A model generated the notes under the pieces. The model was not told the DNA's origin. It worked only from the letters and a program-made list of their open reading frames with translations, and searched no databases. A program made the translations under genes and the position numbers. From Bacillus massilioanorexius (GTDB lineage Bacteria; Bacillota; Bacilli; Bacillales; DSM-1321), in the NCBI RefSeq assembly GCF_902374955.1, contig NZ_CABKRX010000088.1, forward strand, positions 1-64,000: 64,000 nucleotides of DNA, read 5' to 3'. The stretch's first letter is position 1. The number at the start of each line of letters is the position of its first letter. This document shows positions 8,216 through 17,538 of the stretch, in pieces.

Positions 8216-9559
8216 TTATCCAAAAACGTCTTTTTTGTCATGTTCACTAGCTTCTAATAATAAATCCACAATATGTACAGCTCGAGTACAATGCGATAAT
8301 CCTTCTCTTTCAATCCCTAATTTCATTTGAAGCAAGCAACCAGGATTAGCAGTTACAATGGTTGTTGCATGTGTCTGTTTCACTTTTTCCATTTTATGAT
8401 CTAATATTTGCAAAGACATTTCTGATTCAACTATGTTGTAAATCCCCGCAGATCCACAGCAATGATCTGCTCCTTTCATTTCCCTAAACTCTACTCCTTT
8501 AATTGATTTTAGGAGTATTCTCGGTTGCTCTGAAGTCTTCATTACATTCCGAAGATGACAGGAATCCTGATAGGTAATAATTTGATTAGGCAAAGATAGA
8601 GATTTTAGATGAAAATCTAATTCTACTAATATATTCGTTATATCTTTAATCTTTTTCACAAAATTCACCGCACGGTCCTTCCACTCAGGCTCATCTTTTA
8701 GCAAATGATCATATTCAATTAGGAAAGCGCCACAACCACCAGCATTGGAAACAATATAATCAATCTTCGACTCTTCAAAGGCAGCGATATTCCTCTTTGC
8801 TAATTCTTTTGCTCCATTTTTTTCGCCACTATGTCCATGTAAGGCTCCACAGCAGGCTTGTGCTTTTGGAATGACGATTTCACATCCTGCATTTTGTAAA
8901 AGTTTCATAGTAGCATCATTTGTATTCATAAACATTGTATCCATCAAACACCCAGAAAAAAAAGCCACTCTTTTTTTCTTCGGTCCAATTGATTCCAATT
9001 TATGAGGTCTGTTTCGCATTTGTTTTAAGGATGGTATTTCAGGTAGAATTTGTTCCATTGCTGCCAGATTCTTTGGTAATACATCCACGATTCCAAGTTT
9101 TCTCGCTACATGCTGCAACCCAGATTTCTGATAGATTCTTACTAAAGACATCATATTTCTCATTCGATTTTGATACGGAAACATGTCTTCAAATACCATT
9201 TTACGAACCATCTTCACTGGTGCAGAGTGCTTTTTATTTTGATTGATAATGTCTCGTGCCTCTTCTAATAAGTGTCCATATTTAACCCCAGAAGGACAAA
9301 CTGGTTCACAGGCTCTACATCCTAGGCAAAGCTCTAAAGATCGCTCAACATCCTCATCTGGCTCTATCACACCATCAACAACCGCCTTCATTAAGGCTAT
9401 TCGCCCACGTGGAGAATGCGACTCTTTAAATCCTGATTCTATATAGGTGGGGCACGATGGCAGACAGAAACCGCAACGCATACAGTTTAATAACTGATCT
9501 TCATCCATTCTGTTTTTAAATTCATCTTGAATTTTTTCTCGTTCTATACTTGTTGTCAT
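8216..9559 (-). CDS. glcF: Glycolate oxidase iron-sulfur subunit
   Basis: Electron-transfer subunit of glycolate dehydrogenase. Two [4Fe-4S] motifs lie near the N-terminus: CMRCGFCLPSCP (about residue 25) and CLGCRACEPVCP (about 75). Two CCG domains follow (ACCGALHGHSG, DHCCGSAGIYN), as in GlcF, LutA and HdrB. The ATG overlaps the glcD stop as ATGA, indicating translational coupling. At 447 residues it is of normal length. GlcE is absent, which is usual in Bacillales where GlcD and GlcF form a two-gene unit. (S)-2-hydroxyacids other than glycolate are possible substrates. Confidence 0.92.
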   Translation of the reverse strand: MTTSIEREKIQDEFKNRMDEDQLLNCMRCGFCLPSCPTYIESGFKESHSPRGRIALMKAVVDGVIEPDEDVERSLELCLGCRACEPVCPSGVKYGHLLEEARDIINQNKKHSAPVKMVRKMVFEDMFPYQNRMRNMMSLVRIYQKSGLQHVARKLGIVDVLPKNLAAMEQILPEIPSLKQMRNRPHKLESIGPKKKRVAFFSGCLMDTMFMNTNDATMKLLQNAGCEIVIPKAQACCGALHGHSGEKNGAKELAKRNIAAFEESKIDYIVSNAGGCGAFLIEYDHLLKDEPEWKDRAVNFVKKIKDITNILVELDFHLKSLSLPNQIITYQDSCHLRNVMKTSEQPRILLKSIKGVEFREMKGADHCCGSAGIYNIVESEMSLQILDHKMEKVKQTHATTIVTANPGCLLQMKLGIEREGLSHCTRAVHIVDLLLEASEHDKKDVFG

Positions 9560-10968
9560 TTCATTACCACCACACGTTTACGTGTCTCATCAGTGAATAT
9601 TTTTCCAGGATTCATAATATTATTAGGATCTAATGCTTGTTTAATCGCTAGCATCATATCAATCCCTTCATTACCAAGTTTCAGTTGTAAATAGGGTGAT
9701 TTCATAGCACCTACACCATGTTCACCAGTAATCGTCCCACCTAATTCAATGGCTTTTTCAAAAATCTCTTTAAAAGCTTGTTCTACTCTTTCTATTTCAT
9801 CTTTATCTCGAGAATCTGTTAAGCAAGTTGGATGAAGATTACCATCCCCTGCATGACCAAATGTACAAATATCCACTTGATTTCTTTCTGCAATCTCATT
9901 TATAGCAGCAACCATTATGGCAATTTCTGATCGTGGTACTGTGGCATCTTCTAGAATTGTTGTAGGCTTTAACCGAGCAAGAGCGGATAATGCTGAACGT
10001 CTTGCTGTTCGCAAGGCCATTGCGTGTTCTTCTGATTCAGCTAACTGAACGGAAATGGCTTTTTCGTTTATACATATGTCCTCCATTAATTTCATATCAC
10101 GGGATACCACTTCTTTTGAGCCATCTTGTTCAATTAACAACACGGCCGCAACATTTGTCGGGAGTCCAATCTTTGCAAAGTCTTCTACTACTTGAAGAGT
10201 TGGTTGATCTAGAAATTCAAGAGTAGTAGGAATAATTTTATTAGCTATTATTTTCGAAACCGTTTTCGCAGCTGCTTCCAGATCATCATATAACGCAAGC
10301 AAGGTTTGCTTATCTTCAGGAATAGGAATCAACTTTAAAGTTGCTTCTGTCACAATACCTAACGTACCTTCCGAGCCTACTATTAATCGCGTTAAATCAT
10401 AACCTGCAACATCCTTAGCTAATTTCCCGCCAGTACGAACTACATCACCATTTGCTAAAACAAATTCTAGCCCTAAGACATAATCTCGAGTGACGCCATA
10501 CTTTAAACCGCGTAAACCTCCAGAGTTTTCATTGATGTTGCCTCCTATAGTAGAAATTTTCATAGAACTTGGATCAGGAGGATAGAAAAGACCCCTATTT
10601 TCCACTTCATCAATTAATGTTTGAGTAATGATTCCAGGTTGAACAGTAATCGTTAAATTTTCTTCATCTACTTCTAAAATTTTGTTCATATGTTTAAATA
10701 GTAATACTAGTCCACCATTAGTAGGACAAGTACCTGCACAGAGGTTCGTTCCCGACCCTCTTGGAACAATAGGAATCCTATTTTCATTACATATTGCTAC
10801 AATCTTTGACACTTCCGCCGTATTTCTAGGTGCTATGATTGCATCGGGCATTGATTGAAATTGTGGAGTTGCGTCATAAGAATATACAAGCCTGCTTGTG
10901 TTTGAATCCTCATAGTTCTCTTCTCCTACTATAGCAATCAACTGATCTTTGATTATCTGAGTAATCAC
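9556..10968 (-). CDS. glcD: Glycolate oxidase FAD-binding subunit
   Basis: Flavoprotein that oxidises glycolate (or a related 2-hydroxyacid) to glyoxylate and passes electrons to GlcF. It has the vanillyl-alcohol-oxidase type FAD domain (VPRGSGTNLCAG near residue 75; GGNINENSGGLRGLKYG near 145) and a C-terminal FAD-linked oxidase domain (GDGNLHPT near 385, ITGEHGVGAMK near 425). The 470 residues fit the family. It is the first gene of glcD-glcF. The CdaR-type gene downstream on the same strand is a candidate regulator. Confidence 0.93.
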   Translation of the reverse strand: MITQIIKDQLIAIVGEENYEDSNTSRLVYSYDATPQFQSMPDAIIAPRNTAEVSKIVAICNENRIPIVPRGSGTNLCAGTCPTNGGLVLLFKHMNKILEVDEENLTITVQPGIITQTLIDEVENRGLFYPPDPSSMKISTIGGNINENSGGLRGLKYGVTRDYVLGLEFVLANGDVVRTGGKLAKDVAGYDLTRLIVGSEGTLGIVTEATLKLIPIPEDKQTLLALYDDLEAAAKTVSKIIANKIIPTTLEFLDQPTLQVVEDFAKIGLPTNVAAVLLIEQDGSKEVVSRDMKLMEDICINEKAISVQLAESEEHAMALRTARRSALSALARLKPTTILEDATVPRSEIAIMVAAINEIAERNQVDICTFGHAGDGNLHPTCLTDSRDKDEIERVEQAFKEIFEKAIELGGTITGEHGVGAMKSPYLQLKLGNEGIDMMLAIKQALDPNNIMNPGKIFTDETRKRVVVMK

Positions 10969-11377
10969 TCAACATCACACCCTTCATAATTCATATATAT
11001 AAACATATCTTTCGATATACTTCCATATATTTCTTGTATTACTATAAAGGATATGCACTAACCTTACTATATACATTCGAACAAAAAAACATATCGAATA
11101 GTGTAATCTTTTAGATTAATAAACAAGGTAAATTACTTCTTTTTGCGAAAATGACAGATAAGAAATCTGTTAAATCACTTAGCTAAAACAGCCTTCTTAT
11201 TTGGAAAATGACTTGTTAGAAAGACAATTATCATCATCAATGAATAAAAAATCTAAAAGAAGCCTCCCATTGACTACAACACTATACTTTTCCCCTAAAG
11301 AAAGAGGCTGTATCAAAAAGTCGTTGCAAGGTACAATGACACTTTTGATAGAGCCCCTTTCTCTCTTACATAATTCT
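10969..11377. other. Gap between glcD and livF with a terminator
   Basis: Contains the glcD promoter region, rich in short ATATCGAA/TTCGATAT-like words, and the livF terminator. Two opposing frames over 11197-11422 read through the hairpin, lack ribosome sites and are not believed to be genes. Confidence 0.5.
11298..11364 (-). terminator. Terminator of the livJHMGF operon
   Basis: GAAAG..AGGCTGTATCAAAAAGT pairs with ACTTTTGATAGAGCC..CTTTC around about 20 bases, 15 to 80 bases after the livF stop on the minus strand. Two mismatches interrupt the stem. Confidence 0.65.
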
Positions 11378-12094
11378 TTATGCGCCAAGATAAGCTTTGA
11401 TTATTTTATCATCTGCTCGTAGTACTTCTGCTGGCTCATGCATAATGATTTGTGATGTTTCAATTACATATCCACGATCTGCTAATTTTAACGCAGCCTT
11501 GGCATTTTGTTCAATTAATAATATTGTAGTTCCTGTCTTACTAATGGAACGTATATTTTCCATTATTTCTTGTACAATAATTGGTGCAAGTCCCATTGAT
11601 GGCTCATCGAGCATTAACAATTTCGGTTGTGCCATTAACCCTCGACTAATAGCCAGCATTTGTTGTTCTCCTCCACTAAGAGTACCTGCTAACTGTTTTT
11701 GTCGTTCTTTAAGCCTCGGAAATAGGTTAAAAGCATTCTCAATACCGTCTTGAACAGCCTGTTTATTTTTTCGAACAGTAAAGGCACCTAATTCAAGATT
11801 TTCTAAAATGGTTAATCCACCAAAAATACGTCTGCCTTCCGGAACATGAATAATCCCCATTTCAACAATGCTGTGAACAGATTTACCAACTATATTTTCA
11901 CCATTCCACGTAATAGACCCATTTTTCGGTTTAATAATACCGGAAATTGTTTTTAAAGTCGTGCTCTTACCTGCTCCGTTACTTCCTAATAAGGCAACAA
12001 TTTCACCTTGATTAATTTCCATACTCACATCTTTTAACGCATGTATCTTACCGTAATAGGAGTTGATATTTTCCAGCTTTAAGAGAGGCTTCAA
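11378..12094 (-). CDS. livF: Branched-chain-type amino acid ABC transporter ATPase LivF
   Basis: Second ATPase of a HAAT-family importer, energising uptake across the membrane with LivG. Walker A GSNGAGKST (about 38), signature LSGGEQQ (about 138) and Walker B LLMLDEPSMGLAP (about 160) are intact. The 238 residues match LivF. Its ATG overlaps the livG stop by 4 bases and it is the last gene before a terminator. Sequence class alone suggests Leu/Ile/Val or another amino acid. The sigma-54 promoter in front of the operon, shared with neighbouring hydroxyproline genes, points to hydroxyproline or proline-like substrates. Confidence 0.93.
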   Translation of the reverse strand: MKPLLKLENINSYYGKIHALKDVSMEINQGEIVALLGSNGAGKSTTLKTISGIIKPKNGSITWNGENIVGKSVHSIVEMGIIHVPEGRRIFGGLTILENLELGAFTVRKNKQAVQDGIENAFNLFPRLKERQKQLAGTLSGGEQQMLAISRGLMAQPKLLMLDEPSMGLAPIIVQEIMENIRSISKTGTTILLIEQNAKAALKLADRGYVIETSQIIMHEPAEVLRADDKIIKAYLGA

Positions 12095-12864
12095 ATAACT
12101 TCCTCCTTCCCTAAATAGGCTTCAATTACCTTTTGATTCGTTAATACCATTTCAGCAGTGCCTTCAGCGATTTTTGTTCCATAATCAATAACAATGATGT
12201 TCTCAGAGATTTGTTTTATTAATCCCATATCATGTTCAATCATCAAAACCGTAATGTTGAATTCTTTACGTATTCGTTGTATTAAACTAATTAACATTTG
12301 CTTTTCCGCATAGTTTAAACCTGCTGCTGGTTCATCTAGCAAAAGTAATTTTGGCTGAGTTGCTAAAGCTCTTGCAATTTCTAAATATCTCTGAGCTCCG
12401 TAGGGTAAATTTTTAGCAGCTCGATTTTTATATTTAGTTATCCCCACAAAATCAATACATTTGAGTGCAACTTCTTCAATTAACTGTTCTTCAGATTTTT
12501 GTGCTTTTGTATGAAAAATGGAGCCGAAAACCGTTTGCTTTGTTCTACTATGCATGCCGGACTTCACGTTATCAAGTACAGATAGGTTAGGAAAAAGCCG
12601 TAAATTTTGAAAGGTTCTCGTTAAGCCAAGCTGTGTTATTTGACTAGGCTTTTTATTTACTAGACTTGTATTATGCAATTCGATTTTTCCGCTCGTTGGT
12701 GTATAAAAACCCGTGATCATGTTAAATACCGAAGTTTTCCCTGCACCATTGGGACCAATAATACTAGAAATCGAATTCTCTTCCACATAAAAAGACAACT
12801 CGTTTACAGCCGTTAATCCTCCAAATTTTAACGTGAGATTTTCAACCGTTAATATGGCAGCCAT
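12091..12864 (-). CDS. livG: Branched-chain-type amino acid ABC transporter ATPase LivG
   Basis: Partner ATPase to LivF. Walker A GPNGAGKTS near residue 38, the Walker B segment LLLLDEPAAGLN near 170, and the LivG-specific C-terminal helix ending in EAYLG are present. The signature motif reads LPYGAQR rather than LSGGQQ, a variant common in LivG. The length of 257 residues is typical. It overlaps livF by 4 bases and follows livM by about 35 bases, so all five genes probably form one transcript. Confidence 0.93.
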   Translation of the reverse strand: MAAILTVENLTLKFGGLTAVNELSFYVEENSISSIIGPNGAGKTSVFNMITGFYTPTSGKIELHNTSLVNKKPSQITQLGLTRTFQNLRLFPNLSVLDNVKSGMHSRTKQTVFGSIFHTKAQKSEEQLIEEVALKCIDFVGITKYKNRAAKNLPYGAQRYLEIARALATQPKLLLLDEPAAGLNYAEKQMLISLIQRIRKEFNITVLMIEHDMGLIKQISENIIVIDYGTKIAEGTAEMVLTNQKVIEAYLGKEEVI

Positions 12865-12899
12865 GATGGTAGCTCCTCCCTATTCAGAATAACCTTACT

Positions 12900-13883
12900 T
12901 TACATTAGAATCTTTTTATCATTATTCACATCAAATATTTCGTCTTCGCCATCCTTGTCTTTCGTTTCATCAGAAGCATATTTTGCAGGCCAAATTCCTT
13001 GTGAACGAAATAACATCATGACAACTAATGCAATACCAAATAATAAAAATCGAGCTTCTTCTAATGAGCGCAAGGCTTCAGGTAAAACAATAACTAAGAT
13101 TGCGCCAACAACTACGCCGGATATACTACCTAGTCCACCCAATACAACAGCAGCTAATATCATAACTGACTGTGTAAAGCTAAAACTTTGTGGTGAAATA
13201 GCTGTCATTTTAACTGCAAATACACACCCTGCTAAACTACCAATTACAGCACCAGTAGCATAGGCAAGTAGCTTATATTTAATTCTATTGATTCCCATAG
13301 CCTCTGCAGCATCTTCATCTTCTCGTATATACACCCAAGCTCTACCAACTCGTGATTTACCAAGTCTTGATACAGCTAATATAATCAATACTGCAAATGC
13401 TAAAATTAAATAATAGAAATCAAGTTGACTAGATAATTCATATGATCCAATCTTTGGTTGCGGGATTCCATAAATACCAGCAGCTGCACCCGTAATATTT
13501 AAGTTTACTGCCAAAATACGAATGATTTCTCCAAATCCAAGTGTCACAATAGCTAAGTAATCACTTCTTAAACGCAATGTAGGAGTGCCAATAATAATGC
13601 CAGCAATAGCAGCCAATACGACAGCAACTGGTATCGTTAGCCAAAATGACCATTGAAAGGTCGTCATTAAAATAGCCGTTGTATAGGCACCTACTGCAAA
13701 AAAGGCCGCATAGCCTAAATCTAAAAGCCCTGTAAAACCAACTACTACATTTAAACCTTGAGTTAATACGACATAAAACAATACTAAACTAGCAACATCT
13801 AGCCAATAATTATTTACTATAAACGGAAGGATTAATGATATTATTAATAATAAAATATAAGCGAAGACTTTTTTATTTTTCAT
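12900..13883 (-). CDS. livM: Branched-chain-type amino acid ABC transporter permease LivM
   Basis: Integral membrane subunit of the HAAT importer with about eight to ten hydrophobic segments. The EAA-like cytoplasmic loop (AWVYIREDEDAAEAMGINRIKYKLLAY) contacts the ATPases, and GLGSISGVVVGAI is the family's conserved C-terminal motif. At 327 residues it is of normal length. Only 3 bases separate it from the upstream livH. The acidic, hydrophilic tail of about 20 residues is a little longer than usual. Confidence 0.92.
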   Translation of the reverse strand: MKNKKVFAYILLLIISLILPFIVNNYWLDVASLVLFYVVLTQGLNVVVGFTGLLDLGYAAFFAVGAYTTAILMTTFQWSFWLTIPVAVVLAAIAGIIIGTPTLRLRSDYLAIVTLGFGEIIRILAVNLNITGAAAGIYGIPQPKIGSYELSSQLDFYYLILAFAVLIILAVSRLGKSRVGRAWVYIREDEDAAEAMGINRIKYKLLAYATGAVIGSLAGCVFAVKMTAISPQSFSFTQSVMILAAVVLGGLGSISGVVVGAILVIVLPEALRSLEEARFLLFGIALVVMMLFRSQGIWPAKYASDETKDKDGEDEIFDVNNDKKILM

Positions 13884-13886
13884 ACG

Positions 13887-14792
13887 CTACATCCTTTCCG
13901 TCACTTTTTCACCCATGATCCCTGTTGGCTTAAATACTAGGATTAAAATGAGAATGCTAAATGCCAGTACATCTTTCCAGGATCCACCTAAATAAAAAGT
14001 ACCAAATGACTCTAAGATACCTAATATGATTCCGCCAATTACAGCACCTGTTATATTCCCGATTCCACCTAACACAGCAGCAGTAAATGCTTTTAAACCG
14101 ATAACAAATCCCATCATAAAATTAATCGTACCGTAATAGATTCCAGACATAATTCCTGCTCCTGCAGCAAGAGAAGCTCCGATAAAAAAAGTAAGAGCAA
14201 TGATACGATGAACATTTACTCCCATTAGACTTGTAGCCGTTTGATCTAATGCAATTGCGCGCATTGCTTTACCATAAATTGTTTTTTCAATAAAAATTCT
14301 TAAACCATACATCAATACTCCAGATATGGCAATCATAGCAATCTGCGTATAGCTAATATGAGCACCTAATATTTCAAAACCGGTAGTCGGAGGAGTAATT
14401 GGAAATACTTTATAGGATGCCCCCCATCCAATCATCGAACTGTATTCCAACGACAAGGAGACACCAATTGCTGTAATTAAAATCGACAATCTCGGAGCTA
14501 ATAATAATGGTCGATATGCAATACGCTCAATACCCATTCCGATTGTACCTACAATAGCCATCGATACAAGAAAGACAACTGCTAATCCTAGCACTCCGCC
14601 ATTAAACCCGCCATCTCCTGTTAAAAAGGATAGTAAAGTAAAACCGACAAATGATCCTAACATGTATAAATCGCCGTGTGCAAAGTTCAAAAGCTTAATA
14701 ATTCCATATACCATTGTGTAACCAAGGGCAATAAGAGCATAAAAAGCACCAATAACAATTCCATCTATTAATATTTGTAGAATAACATCCAA
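13887..14792 (-). CDS. livH: Branched-chain-type amino acid ABC transporter permease LivH
   Basis: Second membrane subunit of the importer. The N-terminal helix (GIVIGAFYALIALGYTMVYGIIKLLNFAHGDL) carries the LivH-family hallmark NFAHGD. The coupling loop with GKAMRAIALDQTATSLMGVNV is visible, and GGIGNITGAVIGG is the conserved C-terminal motif. About eight transmembrane segments in 301 residues are as expected. It lies 190 bases downstream of the binding-protein gene, a common gap in such operons where the binding protein is made in excess. Confidence 0.92.
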   Translation of the reverse strand: MDVILQILIDGIVIGAFYALIALGYTMVYGIIKLLNFAHGDLYMLGSFVGFTLLSFLTGDGGFNGGVLGLAVVFLVSMAIVGTIGMGIERIAYRPLLLAPRLSILITAIGVSLSLEYSSMIGWGASYKVFPITPPTTGFEILGAHISYTQIAMIAISGVLMYGLRIFIEKTIYGKAMRAIALDQTATSLMGVNVHRIIALTFFIGASLAAGAGIMSGIYYGTINFMMGFVIGLKAFTAAVLGGIGNITGAVIGGIILGILESFGTFYLGGSWKDVLAFSILILILVFKPTGIMGEKVTERM

Positions 14793-14986
14793 ACGTACCC
14801 CTCCTTTTTTGGGCTACTTTTACTAAATACATAAGTCGGCTAATCAAAAGTAACATAGCGATTTTATTTTTGTCAGATATTTCAGACTTTTAAAACCGCT
14901 ATGCTCGATAATCCATTCAAATCATTTGATCAGAAATCATATTACATAGTTATCGATTGATTTTTCACAGTACTATTCAATCATTC

Positions 14987-16129
14987 TTACTTAGCAATAT
15001 CAAATTTTCCATCAACAACTGTCATGACTTTGAAATTGGATTCATTCAATGTATTTTTATCGTTAAATTCAATCGTTTGTCCAATACCTGCAAATGCCTT
15101 TGTTTCTTTAATCGCTTTCTTTACTTTTGCTGAATCCGTTGAATCAGCTCGTTTGATTGCATCTGCCATCAATTTCATTCCGTTGTATGATAAAGCTGAA
15201 AATGGACCTGGTGATAAACTGTATTTTTCTTCATATTTTTTCACGAAATCTTCGGCGCCTTCAATAAAACTCGCTTGTGGAGTTGCTGTAACTAGAATTC
15301 CTTCTGAATCTCCACCAGCAATATCAATCAGATCTTGTGAATAGCTACCATCTCCAACCATAAATGATCCAGATACACCTTTTTGCTCAAATTGTTTCTT
15401 CATTAAGCCCGCAGCAGCGTAATAGCCTGTGAAATATGTACCATCAGGCTTTAAAGATTTTAATTTAGTCATTAACGAAGAGAAATCTTTTTCATCAGGA
15501 TTAATCGCTTCAAAACCAATAACTTTACCACCATTTTTCTCAACGGATTCTTTTGCAAAGTCAGCTAAATTACGTGCATAAGCTGAATTATCATGAACAA
15601 TTACAATATTTTTTGCACCTTTATCGTTGAAATAGTCTGCACCCGTTTTCGCTTGATCTGGTACAAGACCATTAATTAAAAATAGGCTGTCATAATTTTG
15701 TTCTGGTAACTCTGAAGAATTTGCTGCTGGAACTATTAACGGAATTCCTGCTTTTTGAAAAACACCTGAAGCTGGCAAAGTAGAACCCGAGCAATAACCA
15801 CCTACAACCGCTGTAACTTCCATAGATACTAATTTATTTGCTGCACTTGTCGCTGTTTGTGGATCACAAGCATCATCTACTACTTCTAGCTTTAGTTTTT
15901 TTCCGAGTACACCGCCATCATCATTTATTTCTTTAATAGCCATTTCCATTGCATTTTTCATATCTTTTCCATCAGTAGCATTGTTCCCAGAGGTAGGTAA
16001 TATCGATCCAATCACAATCGTATCACCTTTTTTTGAACCCCCACCATCGCTGCTTGAATCCTTAGAACAGGCCACAAGAAACATTGATAAAGTAAGTATT
16101 GCAGCTAATAACAAATTCAACTTTTTCAT
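14987..16129 (-). CDS. livJ: Amino-acid ABC transporter substrate-binding lipoprotein (LivJ/LivK family)
   Basis: Lipid-anchored receptor on the outer face of the membrane. The signal peptide MKKLNLLLAAILTLSMFLVAC ends in a lipobox with Cys21, followed by a serine/glycine/lysine linker. The mature part is a type I periplasmic-binding fold of the Leu/Ile/Val-binding family (SILPTSGNNATDGKDM, VVGGYCSGSTLPAS). It is the first gene of the livJHMGF operon. A sigma-54 promoter lies about 245 bases upstream. Ligand contacts cannot be assigned reliably by eye; hydroxyproline is inferred from regulation, with Leu/Ile/Val as the default alternative. Confidence 0.9.
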   Translation of the reverse strand: MKKLNLLLAAILTLSMFLVACSKDSSSDGGGSKKGDTIVIGSILPTSGNNATDGKDMKNAMEMAIKEINDDGGVLGKKLKLEVVDDACDPQTATSAANKLVSMEVTAVVGGYCSGSTLPASGVFQKAGIPLIVPAANSSELPEQNYDSLFLINGLVPDQAKTGADYFNDKGAKNIVIVHDNSAYARNLADFAKESVEKNGGKVIGFEAINPDEKDFSSLMTKLKSLKPDGTYFTGYYAAAGLMKKQFEQKGVSGSFMVGDGSYSQDLIDIAGGDSEGILVTATPQASFIEGAEDFVKKYEEKYSLSPGPFSALSYNGMKLMADAIKRADSTDSAKVKKAIKETKAFAGIGQTIEFNDKNTLNESNFKVMTVVDGKFDIAK

Positions 16130-16374
16130 TTTACAAACCCCCTTTTTGATTTAAAGTATGATCAACTTGGAAGATTCTACCTAATTAAACTCATCTACCC
16201 CTTTCAGCATGATAAAGTGCAACTTCCCTCAGTAAGAATCCTCCCACTGATAGGTAGTAAAACAATTACGTTCTATCAGACACATTTTACTTCCATAAAA
16301 CAATTTTACTCCGGTTTGAATTAGGAAACTTAGTATCAGTTAGAACGGGATAAAAGCCTTTCACAAACTTATAA

Positions 16375-16390
16375 TGCAAAAGTCATGCCA
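16375..16390 (-). promoter_or_regulatory. Sigma-54 promoter of the livJHMGF operon
   Basis: Minus strand reads TGGCATGACTTTTGCA, with GG and GC at the -24 and -12 spacing, matching the consensus TGGCAYR-N4-TTGCA without a miss. The start of transcription would be near 16363, giving a leader of about 235 bases. Two direct TTTTCGCTA repeats lie just upstream (about 16398-16418) and might bind the activator. The gap 16130-16512 holds no gene. Confidence 0.82.
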
Positions 16391-16512
16391 AGTCAAAATT
16401 TTCGCTATTTTTCGCTAAAATCATATATCTTACTTTTTAATTGTCAAAATATATGGACACTTTTAGATTTTATACTGTTACGTTTATTTCCATGTCTATT
16501 TTCTTTTACATG

Positions 16513-17538
16513 TTAATGTTCTTTCATCTCTGGTATCAAAAGAAAGCCCGCACCTATATGATCTTCTGGTTGATAGAATAGTTGGTGCATTCCTGTTATC
16601 CAAGCAGAACCCGATATCTGGGTAATAACCGCTTGTACATCCGCCACTGAAGTGGTAGTTATTATTTTTCCATTAAATAAACTCCCAACTATACTTTCAT
16701 GGACAAATACTTCATCAATTTCTATTTGATTATAGGAATATAACGTTGCTAGTTTTGCTGACGTTCCCGTCCCACATGGAGATCGATCAATCCCTCCCGG
16801 CGGAACAATAACTGTATTTTTTACGGTAGCTGATGGGTCAGTTGGCTCTGAATAAAATTCTATATGTGTTAAACCATTGATGAACGGAAATTGTGGATGG
16901 ACTACTTCAAAGTTGCTATTAATTATATCTCTAATTTTGACTGCTGTTTCTACAATAATTGAAGCGTTTTCTGGTAGTAATTCTAAATGTACTGTTTTCG
17001 CATCAATAATTCCGTAAAAATTACCTCCGTAAGCTATATCACATGAAATCAAACCAAGTTCTTCTATCTCAACCTCCACATGTTTTAAAAAAAATGCTGG
17101 TATATTACAGAAGCTCACATGTTTAGCTTTCCCATTTTCGATGGAGATTTCAACATCGACTAATCCTGCTGGGGTGTCCAATTTAAGTTTAGTGATAGGT
17201 TCCTTTAGTTCTACCAAGCCGGCTTCTACTATTGCTGTACAAAAACCAATAGTATCATGCCCGCACATCGGTAAATAACCACCTGTTTCTATATAAATTA
17301 CACCAAAGTCAGCTTCTGGATGACATGGCTCAACCATTAAAGCTCCCGACATCACGTCATGCCCTCTTGGTTCAAACATAAGAAATTTTCTAATCCAATC
17401 TAAGTTTTCTTTCATATATAGCATATTTTCTGCCATCGTTTTCCCTGGTAGCTTAGGAATACCACTCAATACAGTTCTTGTTGGATTACCTCCTGTATGA
17501 GTATCTATGGTTGTAAATACTTTAGTAGCTTTCATCAT
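16513..17538 (-). CDS. Proline racemase-family protein, probable 4-hydroxyproline 2-epimerase
   Basis: Cofactor-independent two-cysteine epimerase that would turn trans-4-hydroxy-L-proline into cis-4-hydroxy-D-proline. Both catalytic cysteines are present: MCGHDTIG (about residue 92) and DRSPCGTGTSA (about 254). This argues against the 3-hydroxyproline dehydratase subgroup that lacks the second cysteine. At 341 residues it has family length. The ATG overlaps the stop of the FAD dehydrogenase gene (ATGA), so the two are coupled and share the sigma-54 promoter at 18988. That pairing supports a hydroxyproline rather than a proline role, although proline racemase cannot be excluded by sequence alone. 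Confidence 0.88.
   Translation of the reverse strand: MMKATKVFTTIDTHTGGNPTRTVLSGIPKLPGKTMAENMLYMKENLDWIRKFLMFEPRGHDVMSGALMVEPCHPEADFGVIYIETGGYLPMCGHDTIGFCTAIVEAGLVELKEPITKLKLDTPAGLVDVEISIENGKAKHVSFCNIPAFFLKHVEVEIEELGLISCDIAYGGNFYGIIDAKTVHLELLPENASIIVETAVKIRDIINSNFEVVHPQFPFINGLTHIEFYSEPTDPSATVKNTVIVPPGGIDRSPCGTGTSAKLATLYSYNQIEIDEVFVHESIVGSLFNGKIITTTSVADVQAVITQISGSAWITGMHQLFYQPEDHIGAGFLLIPEMKEH

Noticed and set aside
8062..8247. 61-codon frame between glcF and the PfpI gene
   Set aside because: It overlaps the glcF end, has no ribosome site and no recognisable domain; it looks like chance A/T-rich sequence.
11197..11422. Opposing frames of 63 and 73 codons near the livF terminator
   Set aside because: They run through the terminator stem and lack ribosome sites; one mirrors the other across the inverted repeat.
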